From Argentina anserina (taxonomy: Eukaryota > Streptophyta > Magnoliopsida > Rosales > Rosaceae), in NCBI RefSeq assembly GCF_933775445.1, contig NC_065878.1:4858001-4922000 (forward strand): DNA of 64,000 bases. Reading direction: 5' to 3'. The notes beneath the pieces were generated by a model. It saw nothing but the letters and a program-made list of their open reading frames with translations. It ran no database searches and was not told the origin of the DNA. Made by a program: the position numbers and the translations under genes. This document shows, one piece after another, positions 10,701-22,420 of this stretch (its first letter is position 1; each line of letters begins with the position of its first letter).

Positions 10701-12432
10701 CCCTGATTTGTGTTTTACTTTGAGGCAATTGTTCCTTTTTATAAGCATTAAATGATTTTTTGTTTATTGAAAGTTTTTGTTTTAATGCAACAGATGTTGA
10801 TATGTTTGAGAATGTTGGTATGTGGAAAAATTGCATAGGAGAGTTTAGTTTATGTGTTGGAATGAAGAGACGTTTATGGTGCTTTCTATAGTAGCCTTGG
10901 TTGACCTAAATGCTGCTTTTAGAAAAGAAGATTGGTAAAGGACTTGAGTCCTTGAAATTACACTTCTATGATTGTGTTGTAGAATATTGTAGTATAATAT
11001 ACATTGATTTGGATTGAGATAACCTAGTTGGAATTACTTTTATGGTTTGCGGTTGAATGAACTATGATTTTGCATTTTTTGGAGAGTTTAAAAATTGGCA
11101 TGTCTTTTGAGGAATAAGAATTGGTCCTATTGAGTTATAGTGTGAGGAATATGAATCGTTAGCTAGAGGAAGGTTGATACAAATGGAGTTGATAGATGAG
11201 AAATGAGATGTTAAGTTAATCACTTAATCATTATGTCATATATAATTTTGCATAAGTACAAAAGTTATGTGTAAGCATATGATTAGCTCTATGTTTGATT
11301 GCTACATTCTTTGTGGGGTATGATGCTGCTTTGCTTTGCACTTAGAAAATGAAAACTGTAATTGTTCAAGTTTGCAATCAGTGGAAATTGTGTAAAGTAG
11401 TTTCACTTTTCAACTGGTTAATGTATCTTGATGCATTAGAGGTAAAGAGTGCCAATGTAGATTAATGGCTTCTATTCTGTTGTGTCATTTTTGTGTTTGT
11501 ATGAATCACTTAGTATGAATGGATCTTCATATTAAAAAGTACTAATGGTTGGATAATGATAAACTTTCTTGCAATATAATAAAACGTTTTTTTTACTCAA
11601 AATTGCTCTGCTCTTTTTGTCCAGACTTTGAATAATCGGCAATAATGTTATGTTGTCCTAGGAGAGCCGAAGTAATCGGCAATCAAAGTATTTAGGAATG
11701 ACATGGATGCCTATTTTGCAATGTTGCTTACTTGGTTGCCCACATTATGTATTGCTAGCTATAAATTGCAATTGTGCAGCTTGCATTATTGGATGTATGA
11801 ATCATTTGAACAAAATTGATGGCACTTTATGATGAAGCCATTAGTTCAGCGATTTTATGAATGAGCAATTCGTTTTTTTTTTTTTAAAATATGCTTTTAT
11901 AATTCGTCTCCAACGAAAGTCCAGGTTGCAAATATGTGTCGTTTTAGTTCATAATTGCAATTTATATCATCTTTCGATTACTTAGACAACAGAAATGTGT
12001 GCTCCAAATGTTATAAAAATGATAGAAGATAAAAGCAAATAACAACAACATATAGGTGTCACTATACCAACAAAGAAGAAGTTATATGTTGTCTAAATCC
12101 AACTAAAACAACATTTATATGTCGCTAGAAGACCTAATTAACTAGACAAAAGAGGGTTTCAAGTAACTTATGTCGCCTCATGTTGAAATCTCTATATGTC
12201 GCCTAGTATCCTGTCGCCATTATAGCTTCCACGCGACATATAATATATGTTGCTGGAAAAAATATCAAGCAACATAAGACTTTTTTTCTTTATATGTCGC
12301 CTGATATACTTACCAGCGATAGATATTATATGTCGTCTGATAGCTATAACGACGACAGGCTACTAGGCGACATATTTGAATTTTCTCCAGTGACATAACA
12401 CATATGTGCCTGAAGGCATAATTGGCCTAGTG
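7734..12432. mobile_element. Complete non-autonomous CACTA (En/Spm-type) element, copy 2
   Basis: The left end is CACTATGCCAATACTATC. The reverse complement of the right end is CACTAGGCCAATTATGCC. The 3-bp target duplication AAT is perfect (7731-7733 and 12433-12435). Both ends carry many near-palindromic GCGACATATATGTCGC-type motifs (7765-8450 and 12040-12400), different from the ACAATGG motif of copy 1, so the two belong to different CACTA families. A solo LTR sits inside at 8468-10522. Net of that insertion the element is about 2.6 kb. The interior 10540-12030 has a TATA-like 'ctataaataga' near 10548 but no recognisable coding sequence. Confidence 0.9.
8468..10522 (+). mobile_element. Solo LTR related to the Athila-type family
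   Basis: It starts TGTTAGGAGCACTTTGTGCG followed by 'acgttcttaa', matching the start of the LTR at 39136. Its last third ('cgatcatgtaaatagtaatt', 'aggttttattttagtagtt') aligns with 40970-41030. It ends in CTCTATCA. The 5-mer TTGGT flanks both sides (8463-8467 and 10523-10527), a proper LTR target duplication. No internal domain is present, so this is an LTR-LTR recombination product inside CACTA copy 2. A TATA-like 'ctctataaatagcacc' lies near 9470. The terminal 24 bp recur once at 10617-10640. Confidence 0.78.
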
Positions 12433-12689
12433 AATCCCAAATCGGTTTTTTGTGAAGTTATTCTTTGTCAAATACATATTATACAGTCGTATAGTTTTGT
12501 TTTTTTTATAATCAAAACGATATCATATTACTTCAAAAAAAAAAGGAAAAAAAACCGCCAAAATATCAGGTCAATATCGGTTTGACCTCAATATATCGTA
12601 TGTTGACCAAAAATATTGTTTGACCGATATATTTACCCGATATGTAACTTATTATATCGTTTTTTAAATATCAGCGATATGTAGTTCAA
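12433..12689. repeat. ATATCG-rich tract upstream of a hAT transposase
   Basis: From about 12565, the motifs 'aatatcggtt', 'gaccgatata' and 'cgatatgta' recur in both orientations, plus an A-run. This fits the subterminal region of the hAT element whose transposase remnant follows. The outer terminal repeat is not identified. Confidence 0.45.
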
Positions 12690-14010
12690 GTTGTGACAGA
12701 TAATGCAACCAACAACATGGCATCGGCAACTTTGTTGAAGAAGAAGATGCCACAAATATTTTGGACTTCTTGTGCCACACATACTATCAATCTTATGCTT
12801 CAAGCAATTGGTAACCTTCCAAGATTCAAAGTTGTAATTGGAAAGGCAAAGGCATTCACTATTTTTATCTATGCACATCATAAGACCTTGAACTTGATAG
12901 GAAACATACAAGAAGCGTGACTGAGTGAGGTCGGGAGTTATTAGATTTGCAACTAGTTTTCTAACTTTATAAAGTTTGATGAATAAGAAGAGTGAGTAGA
13001 GGTGCATGGTTGCTTGTGATGAATGGGCCAATTACAAACATTCTAAAAGTCCTAAGGGAAAGTTGGCAGTACCATATTGACTGCCTCCCTTTGGAATGGT
13101 GTAACACTTTGCTTACAAGTGTTTGATTCTTTGTTTAAGGTACTACGCCTTATGGATGGAGATAAGAGGCCATCAATGAGATTTTTATATGGAGAATTAC
13201 TCAAGGAAAATTAAGAGATTAAAGAGGCATTAAAAAATGTTGAGTCCAATTATCGATATTATTGATGACAAAGTTTGTGGTCGCCTTTATCAACCATTGC
13301 ATTTGGTCGGTTACCTTCTAAACCCTTATTACTTTTATACGAATGAAGAGATACAATTTGATTCGGTTGTCATGGATGGTTTCTTTCATTATGTTGAGAG
13401 CTTCTTTCGTGGTAATGAAGTTGCTCAACATGTTGTGGCAAATGAAGAGTTGTTGTTGTATAAGGGAAAATAAGGTGGATTTGAAAGAACACTAGCCAAG
13501 TTGGGATGTGACAAAAATGATCACAAGTATGATCCGGGTAAGAAACTCTAATCTTGTGCAAAATATACACAAGATTATGTATATGTATAGTTATTAACTT
13601 AATAATTTGTTTTCTTTAATTCCTTGGTTTTGTTTTGATTGCTAATTGTTATTAATCATAATTGTTCATATGTAGTTGGATGGTGGTGTAACTATAGAAA
13701 TGGCACACCCAATTTAAAAAAAAATGGCAAGAAGAATACTTTCTTTAACTACAAATTCCTTCGAAAGTGAGAGAAATTAGAGTACATTTGACCGGGTAAG
13801 TCTATTCATTAAACTGTCTACACAAATTGAGTATATTGCATATAGTAAAAACAATTAATAAGTTGATAATACTTGTTTTAATTTTATGATTTTTATCTTA
13901 AGGACACTCTTACTCCTTTGTTGTTGCAACAAACGTAGTTGGCCTCGACTTGATAGTTTTGCTACAAGTTGTTAGGATCGGTCACCACTGACTGGATATT
14001 ATTGATAGTC
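12690..14010 (+). pseudogene. hAT-family transposase (DUF659 type), broken
   Basis: A first block (12693-12920) reads MTDNATNNMASATLL, then IFWTSCATHTINLMLQAIGN, the diagnostic catalytic-core segment of plant hAT transposases, followed by FKVVIGKAKAFTIFIYAHHK. A second block (13237-13473) reads IIDIIDDKVCGRLYQPLHLV, then YLLNPYYFY and ANEELLLYKG, the region before the C-terminal dimerisation domain. A third block near 13680-13800 (WWCNYRNGTPNLKK) continues that domain. Frameshifts, stops and a likely intron near 13570-13675 separate the blocks, and the N-terminal zinc finger is absent. In a live element the product would bind the ends and cut the transposon. This copy cannot. Confidence 0.85.
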
Positions 14011-14880
14011 ATCCATGCATTGTTTGCATGTTTTCCCCATAAATGAAAGTTAGCCCGTTTCTAATAAAGCATTTTATAACTTGAGCTCACATCTAATGTT
14101 TTAAGTTTTCATAAAACTTAGCCTACCATACTTTTAAATCACATAGGTGGGTTGGCCCCTACTGGGTGAGCGAGAATGAAGCTCACCCCTACGGGATGTG
14201 ACAAACGTGCTCCTCCTGGTCATATACATGTCAACACAATCTAGAGGAGCACGACATACTTACAAAGTTACAATTTGTTTTCTTTACATTTTCAAAGTTT
14301 CATGCAATTCAAGTTTTCAATTTGTTGTTCATTATCTTGATTCTAAGTTGTAAACCGAGGTGGACGTGCGACCTAAGTACGGATGCATAGACACAAGTTT
14401 TAGTTTTTGTTTCAGAAGACCGGATAGCTAGTTCAGAGATAATGAACATGGTAGGACTCATTTGTTGAACTATGGAGAGCAAACTCCCTATCGACTCCAT
14501 CATCGAGATATGTTAGTCTGTAGTTCTTTGAGATCCAATTTTGGTCTCATGCACAAAGGTAATGAAATAGCATTTCCCTTACTCAACTGGACTCAAACTT
14601 GAGTGTTAGACAAATCTCCAAGTGTTAATAAAAGCCGCCCTCAATCTCATGAAATCCCAAAAGAGAACATGATAGGTTAAGGCTAATATTAACAAAAGGG
14701 ACTTCACTTATTTTGTTCTATTTACAACCTATAACAATCATTCATTAAATTATCAAAATACCAACAAAAGATATATTTACTATATGTTACACTAAAATAA
14801 GAATTTCATATACAATTTACAATATGAACAGTGAATTCGAAAATAAGAGATTAGGGATCTATCCCGGCAACTGCTCCATT
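14011..14880. other. Unassigned sequence with two small perfect hairpins
   Basis: No coding or element signature is recognised. Two perfect stems are visible: GGGTGAGC/GCTCACCC (14164-14171 with 14181-14188) and CGTGCTCCTC/GAGGAGCACG (14206-14215 with 14244-14253). A minus-strand frame at 14309-14503 has no recognisable domain. Confidence 0.4.
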
Positions 14881-16452
14881 TGATATCAGTTCTATCCCCC
14901 AGCATCAATATTATTTTAACCTTGTAAGCATCGTTTGTAGTATAAAGCAAGAGGGTATCATTACATGCTAGGGATCCAAACATAGGGATGAATTAGAAAA
15001 CCACATAATAATGAAATCACTAAAGGTTTAAGAGATTGAAAGTTTTGGTTTAAAATATGAACATAAAACAAAACCTAAACTAATATATAGATGTGATCAA
15101 TTAAACACACACTCAAGAAATCACTAAACAAATCACATAAAACAAGGCAATGAGTTCTAATCTCATTCAAGTTCATGCCGTAGGTCTCTTCATACATCAT
15201 AGAATCGATCATGCAATTAGGGTCCTCTGAGGTTATCCTATCACATTGACACTAAACACATTCAAGCTTAGCTCCAAGCCTTACTATAAATCTAACACAC
15301 TAACCCTAACATGCAACTCCGAGTAACATAACAAGATTAACGTGTTCATAGTACAAGTCCAAACTGAAACCTAGATAGTCATGCTAAGCCCCAAGCATAC
15401 ATAACAACCTAAATATAAAAACAAAGAAACAAAATCACTAATCAACCCAAGCATCATAACCGTTTGTACATTTGGTTAATTAACATATGCAATCATCAAC
15501 TCCAAGTATCAATCACACATGCAATATAAGAACACACTGAAAATTCTCTAAGCTATATGAACATAAACATCATGGCAAGAAAACCTAAAATAATTGAATA
15601 GAAATCGAAATCTTATTATTCATTACATGATTCGAAAGTCAAGAACAATCTCATAGCAAGATCATAATAAACTTTAACAAAATCTCAACATAAATCATCC
15701 AAGAACAAAAACATTGAATTCCGAAATCTAACAAAGAAAATCATAGAGTTACACTTTGAATTATCCTCCAAGGTATCACACAAAGGAAATATGAGATCTT
15801 CAAGGGAATGGATATCCTAGGCTCCAAGCTTTGGATCGAAATATGATGAAGGATGGGTGATTTTCAGATTCTAGGGTTCTTGGTGGTGAGTGTGTTTTGG
15901 CAGCACTTTGGCTAGTGCTCGGCGCAAGGATCGATAATGAAATTTTGTCCATGCCATCCCTATGTATAGGAACAAAACAGCCTTCATGCCGTGTAAAGAA
16001 AGATAGAGTTCAATATGGAAGTTAAAATCTTCTTTAATATGTTTTCTGATTCTTGAACTCCAACTTCAACTTGGTGTAGGACTCCAGATTTGATTGGAAG
16101 TCTCCTTTGGGCTGCACGACATCAACTTCTCCTAGTCCATCTTGGAATGTGCATGACATGGTCCACTACTCCTAATCCATATAGGATTTATCTTTCCTAA
16201 AAAGAATCGACAAGTTAGAAATAGGAAAGAATGAAATAAGGAAAGTTGAGTCCTAATCGAGTAAGGAGTCATAGTTCAATATGGATTTACAACACTTAGC
16301 ACGATTTCATCAATTATGTACTCATATTTGAATTATGCTCTTCCTAAACACTTATTCATACAAAAGGAACTAAAACACACTAAAAAAAGAGTAATAAAGA
16401 GTAAGAATATGGCATAAACATATTAAGAACGTCACACTTTGTGCTCCTATCA
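14881..16452 (-). mobile_element. Athila-type LTR, probably solo
   Basis: The right end is ...GTGCTCCTATCA at 16452 and the left end is TGATATCAG at 14881, giving TGATA/TATCA inverted tips. Shared blocks with 58676-61162 include 'agtataaagcaagagggtat' (14939-14958), 'catgccgtaggtctctt' (15174-15190) and the TATA-like 'cctatgtatagg' (15959-15970). There is no polypurine tract to the right and no gag or pol to the left, so a solo LTR or a heavily truncated element is likely. No matching 5-bp target duplication could be found. Confidence 0.75.
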
Positions 16453-17501
16453 GATATGTGGAAACTGAACGACTAAGCCTCCAACCAAGGTTAAAAATTT
16501 TGCTTGGCCCTCATTGTGATAAACCAAGGACTAGACATAAGTCATTTCTCCCCTCATATTTCCCGCTTGTCCTCCCTGTAACTCCACTAATGAATTCCCA
16601 CCCATTTATTTGCTACATATCATGTTTGGCAGTTATATCATCTCCATTCTCCCTCTCCTTCACGATTTTCCTCATTAAAAATATCAAGTTCTGGTTATTC
16701 TCCTTAGTTAAATCTTCACCAGATAAATTTCTCGTATCATTTTTCTTTATACTTTTATTTGGAAAGCTCAAATAATGAATTCATGCTCCTTATTAACCAT
16801 AATTTCAACGAGTTGTTATTTCTTAGTAACATTGCATCATACTCCTACTAATGTCATGGATCCTTCCGGTGTCATTATATGAAGACATTATATTTATTTC
16901 TCAAACTTAATTATCATGGTTTGCTGCAGTCCCAAAATTTTCCTTTGATCGTCTTATGATGAGAATGTCATTTGGTACCCCTCCCTATTGTGTACGTCCC
17001 TAATTGTTAATACTGCCATAGACTCATGAGAGTAGGTTTTAAACTACACTAATTTTATATTGCGTTTAGTGATGCCAAGTATAAACTTTTGGTATTGTGA
17101 TACTTCAATAGTTTGCCATAGACTCATGATTTCCTTCTGCACTTGCTCATCTATCTTCTAACCTTGCTACCCAAAATCCATAGCCACAGTATCTTTTACA
17201 ATCTTATACCTCTATTTTTTTTAGACTTTAAACAATGGCAAAAGTTCAGATTTTTTAGGACTCTATTAAAACCAGAACAGAGAAGACAGTCTCTGTAATA
17301 TGCAATGTACATAAATGATGTGGAAAATTTGGAAGCACTATTCTAGTAGCTTTTGGCATTGATTTAGTCTGGTATGTTACCACATCCTTGGGTTTCTCAT
17401 CTCATGTAGACTCTAAAAACACTTGCAAAACCCATGTATATGTTTCAACTTTTTCATCATTCACCAATGCAAAATTAAATATAGTTGTCAATAATGTATG
17501 G
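16453..17501. other. Unassigned DNA
   Basis: A 105-codon plus frame (16458-16775) shows no domain or supporting structure. I see no repeat ends or RNA genes. Confidence 0.4.
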
Positions 17502-17901
17502 CTTGAACTTAGGGCGGGGCATTAATTGATTTGAAATGGTTAAACCAACCGAACCGGACCAAAAAGAGGTCCGGTTAAATAAACCATTTACAGTAGTCTG
17601 AAAATCGCATAAAACCACACCATAACTGAAAAAAACATGTGTAGATACGGTTTTGGGCTTTAAACGGACCGAACCAAATATGTATAATTATTCAAAAAGT
17701 TATATATTTTTATTAAAAAAATCAGAAGTATATATACATATATGTTACTTGGGTTTCATTTTAACCCCATATGGCCATTTCGACTTCTTTCTCTCGGCAA
17801 CTTTGTGCGAGACGCCGAGACCCATTTCTCATTCTCTCACACTCTCTCAATTGCTCGATCTCTTTCGGTGACTCCGAAAGTCCTTTACCTCCTAAAGTAT
17901 A

Positions 17902-18363
17902 TGTTATGGGTGTTAAATCCGGGGGACCTAACCTCGAAGCCTTGTATTCCCATGTATCAGCTTAGTGGGACCTGCACACAACACAAGTCAAAGTCAAGGG
18001 GCCAGTGGTGTGCTAGCCTTTGACCCTTCGAAGCTTAAGTTAGAATCCGATGTGGGATAATCTCGAGAGTTAAGGACTTAGGAATAATTTACCTCTTTTA
18101 GGTCATTTAAGCCGTCTATTTATAGGTGCATTGAGAAATATGCCTGGCTCTTCCTCCAATATAGGAATGTGCGCCAACACATAACGTTTGTCATTTAGAT
18201 GATCCACCGTGAGTGGCGTTACTAGTGATACACGTGCATGCAGTGAGGTTACTAGACCAGATCGCTCACCAACTGGGCTTACTAGGGTTCTGGCCACCGG
18301 TCCGGTTTTCGAAATAAGACGAGATTAAGACTAAGATCACCCCATTCATGCGGTGCTTTAGCA
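17902..18363 (-). repeat. 3' LTR of the Tat element
   Basis: It begins TGTTATGGG and ends TTTAGCA at 18363. It aligns with 28217-28576 through 'aaatccgggggacctaacct', 'tctggctcttcctc' equivalents, 'accgtgagtg' and 'gatcaccccattca'. It carries an extra ~100-bp segment (about 18000-18110) absent from the other LTR. Confidence 0.85.
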
Positions 18364-18521
18364 AGTCTCCAAGTCACCGGTCGAGGAGATTCCTTGGATG
18401 AGGATTTTTTATCTTCATCTTCAGCGAAAATATCCGAGTTTAACTTATTCGGGATCCGGCCTGGCCAATACATGGCTAAAGAGAGTGACCTAGGACCTCG
18501 GGGATAGGAACATGAGTTAAC

Positions 18522-19133
18522 TAGAGCTAGAGGTGGAAAATGGGCCCAAAAACCCGAGTCCGGCCCGTTACATAATGGCCCAGCACAGCCCGAGCCAATT
18601 AGCGGCCCAGCACAGCCCGTTATGTAAGGGCCAGACTGGGCTGAGATTTTTTGGCCCGACCTAAGCTTGTTTTTAACCCGGCAAGGCCTGGGCACGATAA
18701 ATTTAAGAGCTGGCCCGTTAAACACATAATTTTACATTATTTATATAAATATTTAAACAATTATCATTATTAGACTTGAGTATTAGACTTTTTAAATTAA
18801 AAAATCTTTTCATTATGTCATTATTTTGATATACGTAATGTTTTAGAAATAAGAATATGAAATATGTTATAGTATTTTATTTATTTTACTATTCTAAATA
18901 GTTATAGAAATCAAATATTCTAAGTACATAATATTTTTTATTTTAATTGTGTCATATAATGCTAATTGGCCGGGCCGGCTCTCTTCTTGGCCCGGCATAG
19001 GCCGGGCCCGACCCGACATGGGCTTCGGTAGTGGGACAAGTCGGGTTTAATATTTAAGCAAATGGGCCGGCCCGAGCACGACACGGGCACGGTTTTGGCC
19101 CGCTTAAAATGGGCCGACTTGGGCGCATTTGAT
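18522..19133. mobile_element. GGGCC/GGCCC-rich non-autonomous element (hAT-like)
   Basis: Two GC-rich arms with many GGCCC/GGGCC steps (18535-18720 and 18965-19130) surround an AT-rich core, and the arms are roughly inverted relative to each other. Flanking GAGTTAAC (18514-18521) and GAGTAAC (19134-19140) may be an imperfect 8-bp target duplication. Elements with 'gtggcaaacgggccgg'-type ends are common hAT derivatives in plants. The right end is too diverged to be certain. It lies between the 3' LTR and the antisense gene of the Tat element. Confidence 0.5.
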
Positions 19134-19229
19134 GAGTAACCAAGACGGTTATAGTAGTGGGGCACGTGACATCGATCCGACGGTCGGGGGGGCTACTTGG
19201 GTCGACGGCCGAGATCAGCTCAAGTGACT

Positions 19230-19238
19230 ATATATAGA
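19230..19238 (+). promoter_or_regulatory. TATA box of the antisense additional gene
   Basis: 'ctatatatagagggaga' lies about 160 bp upstream of a candidate 5'-UTR splice donor, in a short GC-rich promoter-like segment (19150-19230). It is oriented opposite to the Tat element's own LTR promoter. Confidence 0.55.
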
Positions 19239-19397
19239 GGGAGAGGTAACTGTAATCTTGTTTCACATTTGTGGAAAATTGATAGAGGGAGCAGGAGAAA
19301 GAGAAGAATTCCCGGGGACTGTGATCGGAAAATAATAAAAACTCTAGCGTTTGCAATCACGAGAATTGCTACTTCAATTCTATCACAACCACTAGAG

Positions 19398-19657
19398 GTA
19401 TTTTCTCATTTCCTTTCGGTTTTATGGTTTGGGATGGGATTAATGGGAGTGGGCTAATCTGTTTTGGTGTGAGAGTTGTACCGAACGGGAAAATTGGTCG
19501 AGATTGTTGGGAGTTGCGGATCTCAGGACTCGCACTCGGATTCTCCGGCTGCCAACACACCCGAACAGACTGTGAGGTGGGAGAGTGCAATTCAGGGGGT
19601 TTGTCTCATATGAGCGATGCGGGGTCATCATGTAGCCCATTCGGTCTTTTGTTGTAG
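19398..19657 (+). other. Intron 1 (5' UTR) of the antisense gene, predicted
   Basis: Donor AGAG|GTATTT and acceptor TTTTGTTGTAG; the likely start codon follows 11 bp after the acceptor. Confidence 0.45.
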
Positions 19658-20243
19658 GGTGCCGAGATGCCAGAGAGAAGAGGAAATGAGGAGACGGGAA
19701 CAAGCGATGATGACCATAAATGGTAGCTGGGCGATAAGAGAGTGGATTCGCCCGGTCGCGACTGGGGCGGAACTGGAGAACATTTGGGAGGTATACCAAA
19801 ATCTCGACATATATCAACCTGAGGTCGTTGGCCGAGGGGGAGTTTTTCACATGCCGCCGGAGGGAGCGTGCTATATTACAGAGGCATCATTGTCATGTAG
19901 GCTGACACTCCCGATGACGTTTGGCGTTCAGTACCTTCTGTCTTGTCTGAACATCGCCCTGGGGCAGGTCACGCCCAACATGTGGATGCAACTACTAGGC
20001 ACCATAGCGGTGTTCCGGGCGTTGAGGCAAGGGAAACCGTGATGGCGGGAGTTTCTTGCTTGTTGGTCACTGCAATATTTCCCATAACAGGGAAGCAGGG
20101 GTTGCATCAGGATGGCGCCCCGCTGGTGTTTGAGCCCCGAAGGTCCACCCTGACCAACTAGAGGGACCGGGCTTTTGTAGTAGAGGGGCCGTGGCAGAAG
20201 GAGACGTTAATTTTCCATGTCCCAGGAACTTTCTAGCCGCTTC

Positions 20244-20310
20244 GTAAGTTTTTTTGTAACTTGCCCAGTTTTTAGTATCATACTCGTAGTCTAACAGTCT
20301 TGGCTTGTAG
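20244..20310 (+). other. Intron 2 of the antisense gene, predicted
   Basis: 67 bp with a consensus plant donor (TTC|GTAAGT), T-rich interior and acceptor GGCTTGTAG. Confidence 0.6.
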
Positions 20311-20453
20311 TGCCGATCCACACTGAGCTGTCGCTGATGATGGAGAAGTGACTGATGAGGTGCATGCTAGCCTTTCAGGAGCAAGCAGATAGGCAATCTA
20401 CCGTTGGTGCCAGATGGGCATGTATTAGGCGTACAACATCGTCAAATCGGGCG

Positions 20454-20522
20454 GTAAGAGAATGGTCCAAGCCGTTGTTAGAGTTTTTTCTTTCGCACGA
20501 GTTTAATAAGTGTTTATTGCAG
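20454..20522 (+). other. Intron 3 of the antisense gene, predicted
   Basis: 69 bp with donor GCG|GTAAGA, T-rich stretch 'gagttttttctttc' and acceptor TTTATTGCAG. Confidence 0.65.
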
Positions 20523-21262
20523 CGATGGTGAAGATAAAGTTATCAGAGAGGAAGGAGCCCGAGCCGTATGACAAGATGACAGACGAGGAGGTGGTCCAAG
20601 GGATTGAGGGCGTCATCCGGGAGTGGGGTCTGAAGGACATGGATGTGAGAAAAGATAGGGCTTTCCCGCGTTGCTAGAGAAATTGGAAGAAGACATCCAC
20701 CCAGTGTTTCTAATGCTGAAGCATTACAAAATGCTGCCGGCCTAGGTGGCGGCGTACTTGGGGGTGGCGTGGGATGGAAAGCCGTTAGATGGCCCGGAGA
20801 GAGTGGCGACGGATGGTCCGTCTGAAGGGAGGGGGAGAATCTGGAAGTAGAGACGGAGCAGCCCGACGAGGGGCTGGTAATTCAACCAGTCATGCCGGAG
20901 GATGTGGCCGGGAGGGCGGGTGAAGTGTTTTAGGGGCTGGACATCCCGGAGCCGCACGTCGAGGCATCGGCCATGCCAGCCTTGGTGTTGGAGGTGGGTG
21001 GTGGGCCGGAGGTGGCTGGGGCACATGTTCGGGACAGGGCCGCCGAAGAGAGCCAGTGACATAAGAGGAGCCAATGTGATGGAGACCCGGAACAGAGAGC
21101 CAAGAGGGTTAGGTTCTCGAGCGGCGAGACTTGGGCCGGGGTCATGGCCGAGCTGGCTGAGGTTGGTTAGTTGGCTCCTTACCTGAAGATGATAGCCGGG
21201 CTATGAGGCATATGGAAGATGCCCAGCTGAACTTCCACGAGGTGGAGAAGAGACTCACCAGG

Positions 21263-21343
21263 GTAAGAATGCTTTATGTTTTCAAACTTATTTACATTAT
21301 GCTGACTTATGCCGCATTCGAGTCTAACTGGTGTCGTTGCAAG
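21263..21343 (+). other. Intron 4 of the antisense gene, predicted
   Basis: 81 bp with donor CAGG|GTAAGAA and acceptor GTTGCAAG. It is AT-rich between GC-rich coding flanks, and joining it keeps the coiled-coil frame. Confidence 0.6.
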
Positions 21344-22420
21344 TAACGGCCGAAGTTCATGACGCCCGGGACTTCCTAGAGGGCCAATAAAAAACAAAGG
21401 CGGCCAAAGACGAACATGTCATTGAGGAATATGTCACGGCGAATAAGTCGCTCCTGGTGAGGGTGAATGAGCTTGAGGACCTGTAGGTGGTCGATGCTGC
21501 CCGGGTGGATGAGGCGAACGGGGTGGTAGGGGAGCTGGAAGTAGAGCTCCAGAAGAGCAAAGATTCGCTCGCTGAGAGCGATGCCAGGGTAGTAAAGATA
21601 GAGGGGCAGTTGGCGGAGAGGGAGAAGGAGCTTTGGGACCTGTAGTGGGTCGAGAAGCTGAAGGAGAAAGAGGGGGACCTCTAGTTACGGCGATAGGCGG
21701 CGGATAAAAAGCATGTGGATGAGATGAAGAGGGAGAGGGTGGCGGCGTTGCAGTGGTCAAAGGAGGCTTATTTAGACGGGCGGCGTGACGAGTTCATTAA
21801 CGAGCGCTAAGACTTTTTGAGTTTGGAGTGGAGCGGGGCTTCATCAACCTCGAAGAAAGCCGGAGGCATCTTTTGCTTTCAGCCCCAGTGCTGGGGTAGC
21901 ATTCTTAAGTTCTGATGCCTCCTGTCGGGACCGTGCCTTGCCCCCGGGTACCCGAAAAATAAAACGCCCCGGTGCCCTTTGTGCAGATGTGAAGTCCGGG
22001 AGTCGGTCGTGGACATGGGCAAACTCTTAGAAGTGTTCGACGCCTCATTAGCGCGCCCAACCAAATACCTTCGCATCGGACTCCAGGGCCCCGACACGAG
22101 CGAATCCTCTAGCGGCATCGTCGGCGCCAAAAATGTCGTACGGTCGGGGCCGTGGTCGAGGGAAGAGGTGAAGATCCTTGGCGGTGAAGATTACATGCGA
22201 TAAGGTAGCCTTAGCTTGTTTTACCCCTTTTTTTTTGTAAATGTCCACCCGGCCGGTTCGACCGAGTCATTTAATGAATATGGAGCTTCTGACACTTGTG
22301 TAATCGCCGATCTTAATTTGAGTTCATATATGTATTTGTCTATAAACTTTAACCCACTGGTCCTAGTGTTGGGCTATTGTGCACCTGGGCCTAGGCCCTA
22401 AATAAAGCCTCGGTGGCAGT

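Larger units (their letters stand above)
19260..22420 (+). pseudogene. Antisense additional gene (aORF) of the Tat element, spliced, now broken
   Basis: This gene lies between integrase and the 3' LTR, on the strand opposite gag-pol. Candidate exons are separated by GT-AG introns: 19398-19657 (5' UTR), 20244-20310, 20454-20522 and 21263-21343. The ATG at 19668, 11 bp into exon 2, is the likely start (MPERRGNEETG). A following block reads WEVYQNLDIYQPEVVGRG, then FHMPPEGACYI and LSCLNIALGQVTPNMWMQLL, resembling the conserved N-terminal domain of Tat-lineage aORFs. The last exon (21344-21810) is a long, charged, probable coiled coil (VNELEDL, VVGELEVELQKSKDSLAES, EGQLAEREKELWDL). Frameshifts (after codon 19 and near 20030) and many CAG-to-TAG stops kill it. 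A GC-rich tail (21900-22200) and 'aataaa' at 22397 may be the 3' end. The molecular role of these proteins is unknown. Confidence 0.72.

Noticed and set aside
14876..16457. GATAT as a 5-bp target duplication around the 14881-16452 LTR
   Set aside because: GATAT occurs at both ends, but on the left it overlaps the LTR tip instead of flanking it.
21434..21760. Pro/Ser-rich minus-strand frame of 108 codons
   Set aside because: It is the complement of the coiled-coil exon of the antisense gene; its composition follows from the GAG/GAA codons on the other strand.
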